This document shows positions 53,377-61,738 of a stretch of 64,000 bases of DNA, in pieces (position 1 is the stretch's first letter; every line of letters begins with the position of its first letter). The stretch is from Clostridium collagenovorans DSM 3089. GTDB lineage: Bacteria > Bacillota > Clostridia > Clostridiales > Clostridiaceae. The translations under genes were made by a program, and so were the position numbers. The stretch is taken from assembly GCF_900130005.1 (NCBI RefSeq), contig NZ_FQXP01000004.1, positions 74,703-138,702 on the forward strand, given 5' to 3'. Under the pieces are notes generated by a model that saw nothing but the letters and a program-made list of their open reading frames with translations, made no database searches and was not told the DNA's origin.

Positions 53377-54394
53377 AAAATTAATGGGAGCATTTGGAAA
53401 ATATAAAATATGGTTTTTTAGCATTTTAATATTAAATTTTATATTTGGTGCTATGTTGTGGCTTATAGATACTGAAAGATTTTTAGCCATTTTTCCTACA
53501 ATGTTACTTGCTTCCTTTATGTTATATTGTGCCATAGGATTAATAGTATATTTTTTTGATGAAAAAAAGAAAGAACATTTTATGGATTTCTTAGATAATC
53601 CGGATATAGAAAAGCAAAAGAAAATACTTAGTTTATTTTCTTTAGAAGAAAAAGAAGTAATAAAAGAAGTTGGTGAGATATTAAGAAATAAAAATAGTGT
53701 TATTAAAAGTCAAGAAAAGAGTATAGATGAATACGAAGAATACATAGAGTCTTGGGCTCATGAAATAAAAACACCTTTAGCACTTATGACCTTTGTGTTA
53801 GATAATCGTAAGGAAGAAATATCACCAATTGTTTATAAGAGGCTAGAGTACTCTAGAACGAAAATACAAGAGGATATAGAAAGAATGCTCTATTATGCAA
53901 GACTAAAATCTGCTAGTTCAGATTACTTTTTCAAAGAGTTGTCTTTAAAAGAAATTTGTGATGAAGTGGTAGAGGAATACGATATTTTATTAAAAGAAGA
54001 AAATATATCTACAGTTATGGAAATAGAAAACTCACAAGTTATTTCAGATAAAAAGGCATTGCTATTTTTAATAAGGCAAATTATAAGTAATTCTATAAAA
54101 TATAAAAAGGCAAATGAAGAAAGTCATTTTATTATATTTTCAGCTGAGCAAGATGAAATTAGTGGAGATATAAAGCTTATTATAAGAGATAACGGAATTG
54201 GTATAAAGGCATATGACTTGCCATATATATTTGAAAAGGGATTTACAGGTGAAATCGGAGAACAAAGAAAAAACTCCACAGGAATGGGACTTTACTTAGT
54301 AAAGCAGTTAGCACATAATTTAAAAATTGAACTTCAGGTTTCAGAGAATTATAAAGAAGGATTTGAGATAAGCTTAGTATTTCCAAAAATTTAA
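53369..54394 (+). CDS. Bce-type intramembrane-sensing histidine kinase (module 2)
   Basis: The 341-residue kinase has two adjoining helices (about 14-32 and 40-62) without a sizeable extracellular loop. His131 in WAHEIKTPL is the phospho-acceptor. IISNSIKYKK, IIRDNGIGIKAYDLPYIFEKGFTG and NSTGMGLYLVKQL complete the ATP-binding domain. Like module 1 it should read the state of its transporter rather than a ligand. ATG 53369, nine bases after GGGAG, is preferred to TTG 53345. Confidence 0.92.
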   Translation: MVRKLMGAFGKYKIWFFSILILNFIFGAMLWLIDTERFLAIFPTMLLASFMLYCAIGLIVYFFDEKKKEHFMDFLDNPDIEKQKKILSLFSLEEKEVIKEVGEILRNKNSVIKSQEKSIDEYEEYIESWAHEIKTPLALMTFVLDNRKEEISPIVYKRLEYSRTKIQEDIERMLYYARLKSASSDYFFKELSLKEICDEVVEEYDILLKEENISTVMEIENSQVISDKKALLFLIRQIISNSIKYKKANEESHFIIFSAEQDEISGDIKLIIRDNGIGIKAYDLPYIFEKGFTGEIGEQRKNSTGMGLYLVKQLAHNLKIELQVSENYKEGFEISLVFPKI

Positions 54395-54471
54395 TCTATA
54401 GAGCTTGAATCATGGAGATAATATATTTTCAAAATGTATCTAATTACAAATTAATATTTTCAGTATAAATT

Positions 54472-54507
54472 AGGGAACTTTTTCATGAGTTCCCTTAAAA
54501 TTTTTTT
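54472..54507 (+). terminator. Terminator of Bce module 2
   Basis: AGGGAACT (54472-54479) pairs with AGTTCCCT (54488-54495), followed by a tail with seven T residues. Confidence 0.85.
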
Positions 54508-54542
54508 ATAGTGTCAATATTATTCTTTAGCAAAGATTAAAT

Positions 54543-55982
54543 TTAAATTAAGTCATCTAAGCCATTGACTGTTGTTTGTTCATTTTCGTTAATTGGTATG
54601 ATGATACACTTTTGTCCGTCAATTACTTGAGACTTTATATGAGGGACTTTTTCAGGTTTTACTTTAAGTATTACATCATATTCTGTAGCTGCAGTATCTT
54701 CTGAAGCTGAATTTTCTTCTGTAGCATCTTCACTAGCTTCAACTTCATTGTCCTCAGAGGAGGTGTCTAAATTCTCTTCAGTAGACTCTTCTGTTGTAGA
54801 CTCTAAGGATTCTTCTAAGTTATTATTCTCAGAATTAGCATCTAGAATTTCAATATCATTTTCAGATTCTACTACTGTAGGAGCTTCAATACTTTCAGAA
54901 GTTTCTTGTTTAACTTGCTCAAGTTTAGTCTCAAGTATTTCTACTTGCTTTTGAAGAGCATCTTCTCTTTTTCTTTGAGAACTTGCCTTAAGGATTTTAG
55001 AATCAATTAAGTTTTCTACTAAAGGCAGATCTTCACCGAAGTTATCCATGTAGGATTTTTCAATCTTAGATGTCACTTCTTCAGGAACTCCACTTTCGAT
55101 TAAAAGGTTTTGAATTTCTTTATTGCTTAGAGTTATAGGTTCAGCATCGGTATCATCATAAATGGCATTGTACTCATCTACCATATTATTTAGATTTTCT
55201 TGAATATCCATAAAGATTTTCTCAGCTTTCTTTTCATCAGTATTTATGGAATCCTTAATAATTGTTTGGAAGGTTTCCTTTTGTACAGTAGCTGTTTGTC
55301 TTGAGATACAGCCTAAAGCACCTTCCATTAACTCAGGGTGTGTATCCTTTGCGTTTTTAGTGTAATACATAATGGAGTTAACATCAGAACTACGCTCAAT
55401 AAAAGCAGGAAATACAAATCCATTAACAGGGGCTTCAACTACCCAATCTCTAATACGAGCTTTTATTTTATTTTCCTCTTCAAAATATCTAAGTCCAGGC
55501 TCAGAAAGTGAAACGGGACAAATTGCACATAATACATATTCATAGACTTCTTCAGATTCATCTATTTTTGAATTATCCTTAGTTTTGGTAATAACATCAT
55601 AGGCATCATGAAATATAAGTATTAAATAGTTACTTGCAAAGCCATAGCTTTCAATAATTGAATTATAAAAGGCATCAAGTAAGGTATCATCTTTTAATTG
55701 GCTATTCTTAAGCTGCATAAGAGAAACTTGTTTTTCATTTATAAAATCCTCATTAACCGGAAAGTTAAGTTCTAAAATATTATTTCCAATAGTCCCTGAT
55801 AGGACCTTTTTAGCAATTTCTAAATATTTAAAGTACTCATCTTCATCTAAATTTAGAAAGGTTTCTCTAAACTTTAGCATCACATGTTTTTCACCAGTAA
55901 CATAACAACCACACATTTTTGTGAAGGTACAATAATCTTTCTTAAAACGCTTTTTTAATTCAAGTATATCTTTTTTTCTCAT
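54543..55982 (-). CDS. DUF4317 family protein
   Basis: The 479-residue cytoplasmic protein matches DUF4317, a clostridial family of unknown role. It begins MRKKDILELKKRFKK then DYCTFTKMCGCYVTGEKHV, and the middle has LCAICPVSLSEPGLRYFEEENKI and MEGALGCISRQTATVQKETF, which are family features. The last 120 residues include a coiled coil (about 325-355) and a very acidic Glu/Ser/Asn/Thr-rich stretch (about 360-435) that looks unstructured, then a small folded end. A hairpin lies between a strong ribosome binding site and its start. It has no close co-directional neighbour. Confidence 0.8.
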   Translation of the reverse strand: MRKKDILELKKRFKKDYCTFTKMCGCYVTGEKHVMLKFRETFLNLDEDEYFKYLEIAKKVLSGTIGNNILELNFPVNEDFINEKQVSLMQLKNSQLKDDTLLDAFYNSIIESYGFASNYLILIFHDAYDVITKTKDNSKIDESEEVYEYVLCAICPVSLSEPGLRYFEEENKIKARIRDWVVEAPVNGFVFPAFIERSSDVNSIMYYTKNAKDTHPELMEGALGCISRQTATVQKETFQTIIKDSINTDEKKAEKIFMDIQENLNNMVDEYNAIYDDTDAEPITLSNKEIQNLLIESGVPEEVTSKIEKSYMDNFGEDLPLVENLIDSKILKASSQRKREDALQKQVEILETKLEQVKQETSESIEAPTVVESENDIEILDANSENNNLEESLESTTEESTEENLDTSSEDNEVEASEDATEENSASEDTAATEYDVILKVKPEKVPHIKSQVIDGQKCIIIPINENEQTTVNGLDDLI

Positions 55983-55991
55983 ATAGTATCC

Positions 55992-56037
55992 TTAGCAAGG
56001 GGCTAAAGGTATTAGCTCTTACTAAAGTTCACCTCCT
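55992..56037 (-). promoter_or_regulatory. DUF4317 leader with hairpin between ribosome binding site and start
   Basis: On the minus strand a strong AAGGAGGTG (about 56038-56030) lies over 45 bases before the ATG. Between them TTAGTAAG pairs with CTTGCTAA (56025-56018 with 55999-55992, one G-U pair), with extra inner pairs. A weaker AAGGAT site directly precedes the ATG, and its first bases fall in the stem. The hairpin may bring the strong site close or hide the weak one. The remaining bases to 56293 hold no supported gene. Confidence 0.4.
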
Positions 56038-56293
56038 TAAAATATCCCATATATTTAAACCAATTAGGATTAAGTTCAAATAACATCATTATATAAGTAT
56101 AGTATTTTTTCTGTAGTAATTAAAGATTTTATTTTAAAATTTAGGCAAAAAATGTAAAAATAAAAATTAAAATAAAAAAATAAAATTTTAATCTAATTTT
56201 AATCTTTCTTATATTTAAGATTAATTTTCCAATTATATTATATAACCATGATGAAGAAAGAAATTAGTAAGCAATTTAGGGAGGAATCTTAAT

Positions 56294-56827
56294 ATGGAAA
56301 GAAACGAAATGATTCAAGTTTTAATGTCAAAGGTTAATGTAAGTTATGAGGAAGCTCAAGTAGCATTAGAAATCTGCAACTGGGATATGCTAGAAGCTGT
56401 TCTTTATTTAGAAAGAAGTGGAAAAGTTCCTAATGAGGAGGTTACAACTATGGTAAAAGTACCTGAAAATAATAATGACTATAAACAAAATAGCAAGAAC
56501 AATGAGCACTTTGGTGGTATAGGAGAGATCTTAGGAAGAATGTTCAAGTTTGCAGGTAAAATTTTAAAGAAAGGTAATGACAATTACTTTGAAGTAAGAA
56601 AGGAAAATGAAAAACCTATAAGAGTATCAGTTACAATATCAGTAATCTTATTAGTATTTTTAGCAATTCCAACTTCAATTTTATTAGTAGCTGGTTTATT
56701 CTGTGGATATAAGTACTCAATTGTAGGCGAAAACATTAATTATGATGGTGTAAATAGTGTATTTGAAGAGGTATCAAAATCAGCAGATAGTATTAAAAAG
56801 GATTTCAAAAAAGGATATGAAAGATAA
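56294..56827 (+). CDS. DUF4342 protein with N-terminal UBA-like domain (paralogue 1)
   Basis: The 177-residue protein begins with a UBA/TS-N-like three-helix domain: MIQVLMSKVNVSYEEAQVALEICNWDMLEAVLYLE at residues 6-40. A polar Asn-rich linker follows, and then the DUF4342 part, with an amphipathic segment near residues 75-95 and a hydrophobic hairpin or double helix at about 113-142 (VTISVILLVFLAIPTSILLVAGLF). The end is charged. This suggests a membrane-attached protein with a cytoplasmic protein-binding domain. A terminator separates it from the second paralogue. Confidence 0.8.
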   Translation: MERNEMIQVLMSKVNVSYEEAQVALEICNWDMLEAVLYLERSGKVPNEEVTTMVKVPENNNDYKQNSKNNEHFGGIGEILGRMFKFAGKILKKGNDNYFEVRKENEKPIRVSVTISVILLVFLAIPTSILLVAGLFCGYKYSIVGENINYDGVNSVFEEVSKSADSIKKDFKKGYER

Positions 56828-56848
56828 TATTCTTTATAAATAGGGAAG

Positions 56849-56892
56849 CAATAAGGAGATTTTGACTAATATTCAAAGTCTCTTTATTTTTG
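56849..56892 (+). terminator. Terminator between the two DUF4342 genes
   Basis: A 16-bp stem (AATAAGGAGATTTTGA at 56849-56864 with 56872-56887, two G-U pairs) and 7-base loop are followed by T residues. Confidence 0.85.
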
Positions 56893-56982
56893 TATAGAAA
56901 TATTGAGTTAAATGGTATAATTTAATTGTTAAGGTATAATAAAACCTTAGACTTTATTATACCTAGATATGGAGGAAGATTT

Positions 56983-57525
56983 ATGGATAAGCTTAAACTT
57001 ATAGATAAATTAAGAGAAAAGACTGATATAAGTTATGAGGAAGCAAGGCATGCCTTAGAAAAAGCTGATTGGGATATCTTAGAGGCTATGCTTTATTTAG
57101 AGGAATGTGGAATAGTTGAAAAGCCTTCAGTTGGTGTTTTTTACACTAACGAATTAAATGAAAGTTATAATGATCATAGAGAAGTAGTTAATATTAAAGA
57201 AAATAGCCAGGGAAATAACTATAAAAACAAAAATAGTTTTGAAGGAATTTTTGAGGCTATATGTAAAACCATAGATAATTGCAATAATATATTTCTTTCA
57301 ATAAAAAGAAAGAATAAGGTGTTTTTAAAAATTCCAATTACGGTATTAATAATACTTTTATTTTTTACATTTTGGGTTACAATTCCAGGAATTATAATAG
57401 CATTATTTTTTGAGATAGAGTTTTTTGTTCATAGTAATAGAATTAACACTGATAATTTAGAGAAAATAAATAATGTGCTTAATCAGATGTCTAGAGGTGT
57501 TAGGGACTTTAAAGAAAAATTATAA
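56983..57525 (+). CDS. DUF4342 protein with N-terminal UBA-like domain (paralogue 2)
   Basis: The 180-residue protein repeats the design of its neighbour. A UBA-like domain (LIDKLREKTDISYEEARHALEKADWDILEAMLYLEECG, split as residues 5-42) is followed by an Asn-rich linker, an amphipathic segment and a hydrophobic region at about 120-150 (IPITVLIILLFFTFWVTIPGIIIALFF). ATG 56983, six bases after GGAGGAAG, is preferred to an upstream TTG at 56926. It is 14 bases from the response regulator gene and so is probably in its operon. Confidence 0.8.
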   Translation: MDKLKLIDKLREKTDISYEEARHALEKADWDILEAMLYLEECGIVEKPSVGVFYTNELNESYNDHREVVNIKENSQGNNYKNKNSFEGIFEAICKTIDNCNNIFLSIKRKNKVFLKIPITVLIILLFFTFWVTIPGIIIALFFEIEFFVHSNRINTDNLEKINNVLNQMSRGVRDFKEKL

Positions 57526-57539
57526 AAAGGGGCTTAGGA

Positions 57540-58220
57540 ATGGTTAAAATTTTAATAGTTGAAGATGAAGAAAAGATAGCTAGATTTTTAGAACTTGAAT
57601 TAATTCATGAGGGCTATAAAGTAATAAAAGCAAATAATGGGCGAGTAGGACTTGAGTTAATAGAACAAGGGGATGCAGATTTAGTTGTTCTTGATGTTAT
57701 GCTACCAGAAATTAATGGGCTTGAAGTTTTAAGAAGGGTTAGGAAAAACTCAGATATTCCTATTATAATGCTTACTGCAAGGGATGCTGTTATGGATAAA
57801 GTATCAGGTTTAGATGCAGGAGCAGATGATTATATAACAAAGCCCTTTGCAATAGAAGAATTACTTGCGAGAATAAGAACAGCTCTTAAAAAGAGAGTAG
57901 TTACAGCAAAAAAAGATGAAGATGTACTAAGATGTGGATTATTAAGTTTAGATAAGATGAGACATAAAGTAACTTATAAAGAAAGTGAAATTGAACTTAC
58001 TAATAGAGAGTTTACTTTGTTACAAATTCTTATGGAAAATAAAAATATAGTATTAACTAGAGATGTGCTTATAGAAAAAGTCTGTGGATATGATTATATT
58101 GGAGAAACAAATGTAATAGATGTTTATGTAAGATATTTGAGGACTAAAATCGATGATGTTTTTAAGGTGAAAATAATAAGCACAGTCCGTGGCGTAGGGT
58201 ATGTAATAAAAGATGAGTAG
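57540..58220 (+). CDS. OmpR-family response regulator
   Basis: The 226-residue protein has a receiver domain with VEDEE, phospho-acceptor Asp52 (VLDVMLPEINGLEVL) and the Lys of YITKPFAIEELLAR, then a PhoB-type winged helix ending TVRGVGYVIKDE. It overlaps the kinase gene by eight bases and closely follows a DUF4342 gene, which may be a target or partner. The ATG follows AAGGGG. Confidence 0.93.
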   Translation: MVKILIVEDEEKIARFLELELIHEGYKVIKANNGRVGLELIEQGDADLVVLDVMLPEINGLEVLRRVRKNSDIPIIMLTARDAVMDKVSGLDAGADDYITKPFAIEELLARIRTALKKRVVTAKKDEDVLRCGLLSLDKMRHKVTYKESEIELTNREFTLLQILMENKNIVLTRDVLIEKVCGYDYIGETNVIDVYVRYLRTKIDDVFKVKIISTVRGVGYVIKDE

Positions 58221-59475
58221 AAGTAAAAGAAAGCAAAAAAATAAAAATGTAACATCTATTGCAATAAAGATTAATGCTATCTCTGTAAGAAAGTTATTTT
58301 TTAAGTTTCTTATAATTAATATAGCTTTAATGGCCATATTAACAGTGTTTTGGTGTTTAAATGCTGAAAAAACTTTTTATGGGGAATTAGTAGAAACAGC
58401 AGAGAGATCCTTTGTTTTTTATCCCATAGAAACTTCAAAATATACAGTAGTGTGGGATAATGGTAAAACCATGGTTAAGGAAGCTAAGGATTTTTTATAT
58501 ATGCTTAGACAAACAGTTATACTCTTAGGAATTGTAGAATTAGTATTTTTATTAGAAGAGATAATCTTTGGTACAGCTAAGGTTAGAAGAATTTTAAAAC
58601 CTCTTAATGAAATGGCAGAAACAGCAAGTAGACTTAGTAACATGACTTTTGATGAGGAAAAATTTCAAAATCTTGAAGATGCTATATCTAAAATTAGTCC
58701 TGTAATTTCAGATGAGAGAATAAGCATTGGAGATAATGAACTTCAGGGATTAGAAGATGCTATAAATAAATTATTGGATAGAATGAGAGAGTCATATAGG
58801 CAACAAGCAAGATTTGTTTCAGATGCCTCACATGAGCTTAGAACTCCTATTTCTGTAATTCAAGGTTATGCAAATATGCTAGATCGTTGGGGGAAAAACG
58901 ATGAAAGTGTGTTAGAAGAGTCAATTACAGCAATAAAGTGTGAATCAGAAAATATGAAGAATTTAGTTGAACAATTATTGTTTTTAGCAAGAGGAGTTAA
59001 TGGCAAAACTCAGCTTACTATAGGAAGATTTTCTCTTAATGATATGATGAAAGAAGTATTAGAAGAATCTAGAATGATAGATAAAAATCATACGTATAAT
59101 TATATTGATTCAGAGGATATAAGCATTCTAGGGGATGTAGCATTGCTTAAACAAACAGCTAGAATATTAGTTGAAAATGCGGCCAAATATACTGAAAAGG
59201 ATGGTTTTATAACTCTTAGGATAGGAATAAATGATAAAGGAGAAGCATATTTCTCTATACAAGATACAGGAATAGGAATTGATGAAAAGGATGTAGCTCA
59301 TATATTTGAACGTTTCTTTAGAGCAGATACTGCAAGAGTTAGAAAAGATGGAGGTACAGGACTTGGACTATCAATAGCCAAATGGATTGTGGATAGTCAC
59401 AGAGGATATTTTAGTATCTTAAGTAGAAAAGAAATAGGAACAAGAATAACAGTATTTTTACCACAAAAATTATAA
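58213..59475 (+). CDS. HisKA sensor histidine kinase
   Basis: The 420-residue kinase has a cytoplasmic start, helices at about 29-48 and 98-119, a short extracellular stretch of about 48 residues between them, a HAMP-like linker (PLNEMAETASRLSNMTF), a HisKA domain with His207 (SDASHELRTPISVIQGYA) and a full HATPase domain (ENAAKYTEKDGF, IQDTGIGIDEKDVAHIFERFFRAD, GGTGLGLSIAKWIV). It resembles ArlS/CiaH-like sensors. The stimulus is unknown. Confidence 0.93.
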   Translation: MSRSKRKQKNKNVTSIAIKINAISVRKLFFKFLIINIALMAILTVFWCLNAEKTFYGELVETAERSFVFYPIETSKYTVVWDNGKTMVKEAKDFLYMLRQTVILLGIVELVFLLEEIIFGTAKVRRILKPLNEMAETASRLSNMTFDEEKFQNLEDAISKISPVISDERISIGDNELQGLEDAINKLLDRMRESYRQQARFVSDASHELRTPISVIQGYANMLDRWGKNDESVLEESITAIKCESENMKNLVEQLLFLARGVNGKTQLTIGRFSLNDMMKEVLEESRMIDKNHTYNYIDSEDISILGDVALLKQTARILVENAAKYTEKDGFITLRIGINDKGEAYFSIQDTGIGIDEKDVAHIFERFFRADTARVRKDGGTGLGLSIAKWIVDSHRGYFSILSRKEIGTRITVFLPQKL

Positions 59476-59506
59476 CTATAGATAACTTAATAAATCATAA
59501 TATGAA

Positions 59507-59558
59507 AAGACCTCATTTACATAAATACAAATTGTATTATATAAGTAAATGGGGTCTT
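59507..59558 (+). terminator. Hairpin after the kinase gene
   Basis: AAGACCTCATTTAC (59507-59520) pairs with GTAAATGGGGTCTT (59545-59558, one G-U pair). The T-tract is weak. Confidence 0.65.
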
Positions 59559-59596
59559 AAGCTTAAAATAAATATATTAAATTAGGGAGTGGGGAC

Positions 59597-60210
59597 ATGA
59601 GTGAAAAAATACAGAGAGTTAATAGCTATGAAGATAACAGGTTTGATAAAGAAGTTTTAAAGCAACATGGCGCTTTTATTGTTGATGATAAGTATAAATG
59701 TAGCTTTATAATAATAAATAAGGACTCAGCAATTGTAAAATGGGATAAAGAAGTTGAGGTAAATAAGGTAATAGATGAGTTTAGATTTTATTCTGAGCAT
59801 ATTGTAAATTTTTATAATGAAGATATGGAATTGGTAAGGAAGTTTAATGAAATAAGTATATTTGATATAGAGATTAAGGATATTCAACCATCTCAATTCT
59901 TTGTGGATAAAGATAAAATTGAAGCTATAAAATCTTTTATAAGAAATGAGAAGGATATTATTATTCCATTGGTAAAAATAAATGATAGTTTTGTATCTTT
60001 AGATGGTCATACTAGGCTTTATTACGCAGTAAGTAAAAGTATTCCAAGGTGAAGGGATATTTAACAGAAGCTGGTGACTATATAAATGGATTTGTAGAGG
60101 AAGCCAGAAAAAGAGGGGTTTACTCACCTTATGACTTAGAATTTATATCACATGAGGAGTATGAAGTAAAGTGGCATAAGTTTTGTGAGTATTTTTTCAA
60201 ACTCAAGTAA
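59597..60210 (+). pseudogene. ParB/sulfiredoxin-like domain gene broken by a one-base frameshift
   Basis: The first frame runs from ATG 59597 to TGA 60050-60052 and encodes a ParB N-terminal-like domain; the DIQPSQFFVDKDKIEAI segment and VSLDGHTRLYYAVSK (the DGHHR-like motif) are diagnostic. Immediately after, the -1 frame (from AAG at 60046) continues without a break to TAA 60208-60210, starting KVKGYLTEAGDYINGF and containing SPYDLEFISHEEYEVKW. The joined product would have about 204 residues. One missing A in CCAAGG explains the break, so this is either a recent mutation or a sequencing error. The ATG follows GGGAG. Confidence 0.75.
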
Positions 60211-60241
60211 TGTAGCATATATAATTTAGAAGATATATTTA

Positions 60242-60270
60242 TTGAAAAAAATGTATGAATAATATACAAT
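60242..60270 (+). promoter_or_regulatory. Promoter of the acetyltransferase gene
   Basis: TTGAAA at 60242-60247 and TACAAT at 60265-60270 are 17 bases apart, about 55 bases before the start codon. Confidence 0.6.
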
Positions 60271-60324
60271 ATAAGAAATAAATGGTTATATGGGTGTGAA
60301 TATATTATTTTAGGGGGAGAGGAT

Positions 60325-60789
60325 ATGTCTAAGGTTGTTGTACATGAAATGCAATATTATGGGGATGAAGTTAATTCAGACATAGAGCTAGTTAATTATA
60401 GCGAAAAGGATTATGAAAATTATAGAAAAATTTGTTGTGATTGTTTTAGAAGATTAAGCTTATCTACAGGGTTAGATCCAGATGAATTTTATACTAAGGA
60501 AGAAATGAATAAAAAGAAAGACAATGTATTTATTATGTTTATAAATGAAGAAATGATTGGATCAGTTGAAATATATGACAATACAATAGATCATTTGTTT
60601 GTCAATGAGAAGTACCAAAATAAAGGATATGGAACAAAGCTTTTAAGCTTTGCTATTAGTTCTTTGCAAAAGTTAGGGCAAAAGGAACTTAGGTTACTCG
60701 TTGCAGATCTAAATGAAAATGCTGTTTCATTATACTTAAAAAATGGATTTAAAATTGTTAATACAATAGTAGATACTTGGGGTGAATAG
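60325..60789 (+). CDS. GNAT family N-acetyltransferase
   Basis: The 154-residue protein has a GNAT domain in its second half. NVFIMFINEEMIGSVEIYDNTIDHLFVNEKY is the central sheet, QNKGYGTKLLSFAISS the acetyl-CoA loop and helix, and LNENAVSLYLKNGFKIVNTI the final element. The acceptor is unknown. The first 50 residues are rich in Tyr, Cys and acidic residues. The ATG follows GGGGGAGAGG. Confidence 0.87.
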   Translation: MSKVVVHEMQYYGDEVNSDIELVNYSEKDYENYRKICCDCFRRLSLSTGLDPDEFYTKEEMNKKKDNVFIMFINEEMIGSVEIYDNTIDHLFVNEKYQNKGYGTKLLSFAISSLQKLGQKELRLLVADLNENAVSLYLKNGFKIVNTIVDTWGE

Positions 60790-60804
60790 TATATAAAAGA
60801 GAGG

Positions 60805-60846
60805 ATGGTCTTAAAAATAAATTAATATTTTTAAGACCATTGTATT
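60805..60846. terminator. Bidirectional terminator
   Basis: A perfect 15-bp stem (ATGGTCTTAAAAATA at 60805-60819 with 60826-60840) lies between the convergent acetyltransferase and agrB genes. Confidence 0.8.
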
Positions 60847-60893
60847 TAGAATAAATAGAATTGTTTTATTTAAAGTAATATAATTTATTTAAA

Positions 60894-61466
60894 CTATTTT
60901 GAAAGTATGTATTGTAGTAATAGTGCAATTAATAAAATAAACATACCCAAAGCACATATAAAGACTAGTCTAAGTTGATTGAAGTATAACAGAATAATCA
61001 TAAAGACTAACTCAATAGCCATATGAAGTAATATTTTTTTCTTGAAATATGCTACTTCTTCTTTATCTAGAGGTTTGTGTTTTGCTGAAACTGGAGATAG
61101 TTTCAAAATAAATGGTACTGATACTATCAAAAATACTAAACTAACAATTAATATTAATTTTAATGGTATTAATTTAGTTGTGATTAACACTAGTGCAATA
61201 ATTAAACTTGATGCAAAATAACAAGTGCTTGCTTTTTCCGCATGATATCCACCTGCATATGTACGCAAGAATGAGAAGCTTGCTAAAAATACAATGCTTT
61301 CTATAAACATTCCAAAGATTGAGCCAAGAATAAGTGTAGTTATAATACTTAAACTTAGTTCTAAAGCTGAGGAAAGTCCATAAACGATAAAGTCACGATT
61401 TTCAGCAGGGCATGTCTCATTCTCAACAAGTACATCTGCCAATTTCTCAAATTGTTTAATAAGCAT
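60894..61466 (-). CDS. agrB: AgrB-like signal-peptide processing membrane protease
   Basis: The 190-residue protein is an AgrB family membrane cysteine protease that cuts the AgrD precursor and helps form its thiolactone ring. The catalytic pair is His75 and Cys82 in FLRTYAGGYHAEKASTCYF, with the usual seven-residue spacing. The N-terminal part has AENRDFIVYGL and several helices follow. The start codon overlaps the agrD stop (TAATG), so translation is coupled and the order is agrD then agrB, the reverse of Staphylococcus. Confidence 0.93.
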   Translation of the reverse strand: MLIKQFEKLADVLVENETCPAENRDFIVYGLSSALELSLSIITTLILGSIFGMFIESIVFLASFSFLRTYAGGYHAEKASTCYFASSLIIALVLITTKLIPLKLILIVSLVFLIVSVPFILKLSPVSAKHKPLDKEEVAYFKKKILLHMAIELVFMIILLYFNQLRLVFICALGMFILLIALLLQYILSK

Positions 61467-61609
61467 TAGAACTTACGTAAAGCTTTTGCTCCCTTTGGAA
61501 GTTCAGGTTGATGAAGAACGTAGTAGCAGCAAGTGCTTGCACTATGAGCTGTTACCATTAATGCTAAAGCAGTTAATACAGTACCATATTTTTGAACAAA
61601 TTTTTTCAT
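61466..61609 (-). CDS. agrD: AgrD-like autoinducing peptide precursor
   Basis: The 47-residue peptide has an amphipathic N-terminal leader (MKKFVQKYGTVLTALALMV), a core STCCYYVL at residues 25-32, and an AgrD-type C-terminal recognition tail, HQPELPKGAKALRKF. By analogy with other clostridial AgrD peptides, AgrB should cut after Leu32 and close a five-residue thiolactone CYYVL on Cys28. The neighbouring Cys27 offers an alternative or extra thiol. The ATG is eight bases after GGAGG, and the stop overlaps agrB. Confidence 0.92.
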   Translation of the reverse strand: MKKFVQKYGTVLTALALMVTAHSASTCCYYVLHQPELPKGAKALRKF

Positions 61610-61738
61610 TATGTTCGCCTCCTTAAATAACTTTTATAATCTATTTATAAAACAAAATATGCACTTATTTTCATATTTAGGACAAGTTACATGGTTTTAA
61701 GGACTAAATACATTTAAAAAAGCTAAGGTGTGATAATA

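Noticed and set aside
61610..61738. Search for VirR boxes or AgrA/LytTR direct repeats upstream of agrD
   Set aside because: No pair of matching repeats at the expected spacing was convincing, so no site is reported.
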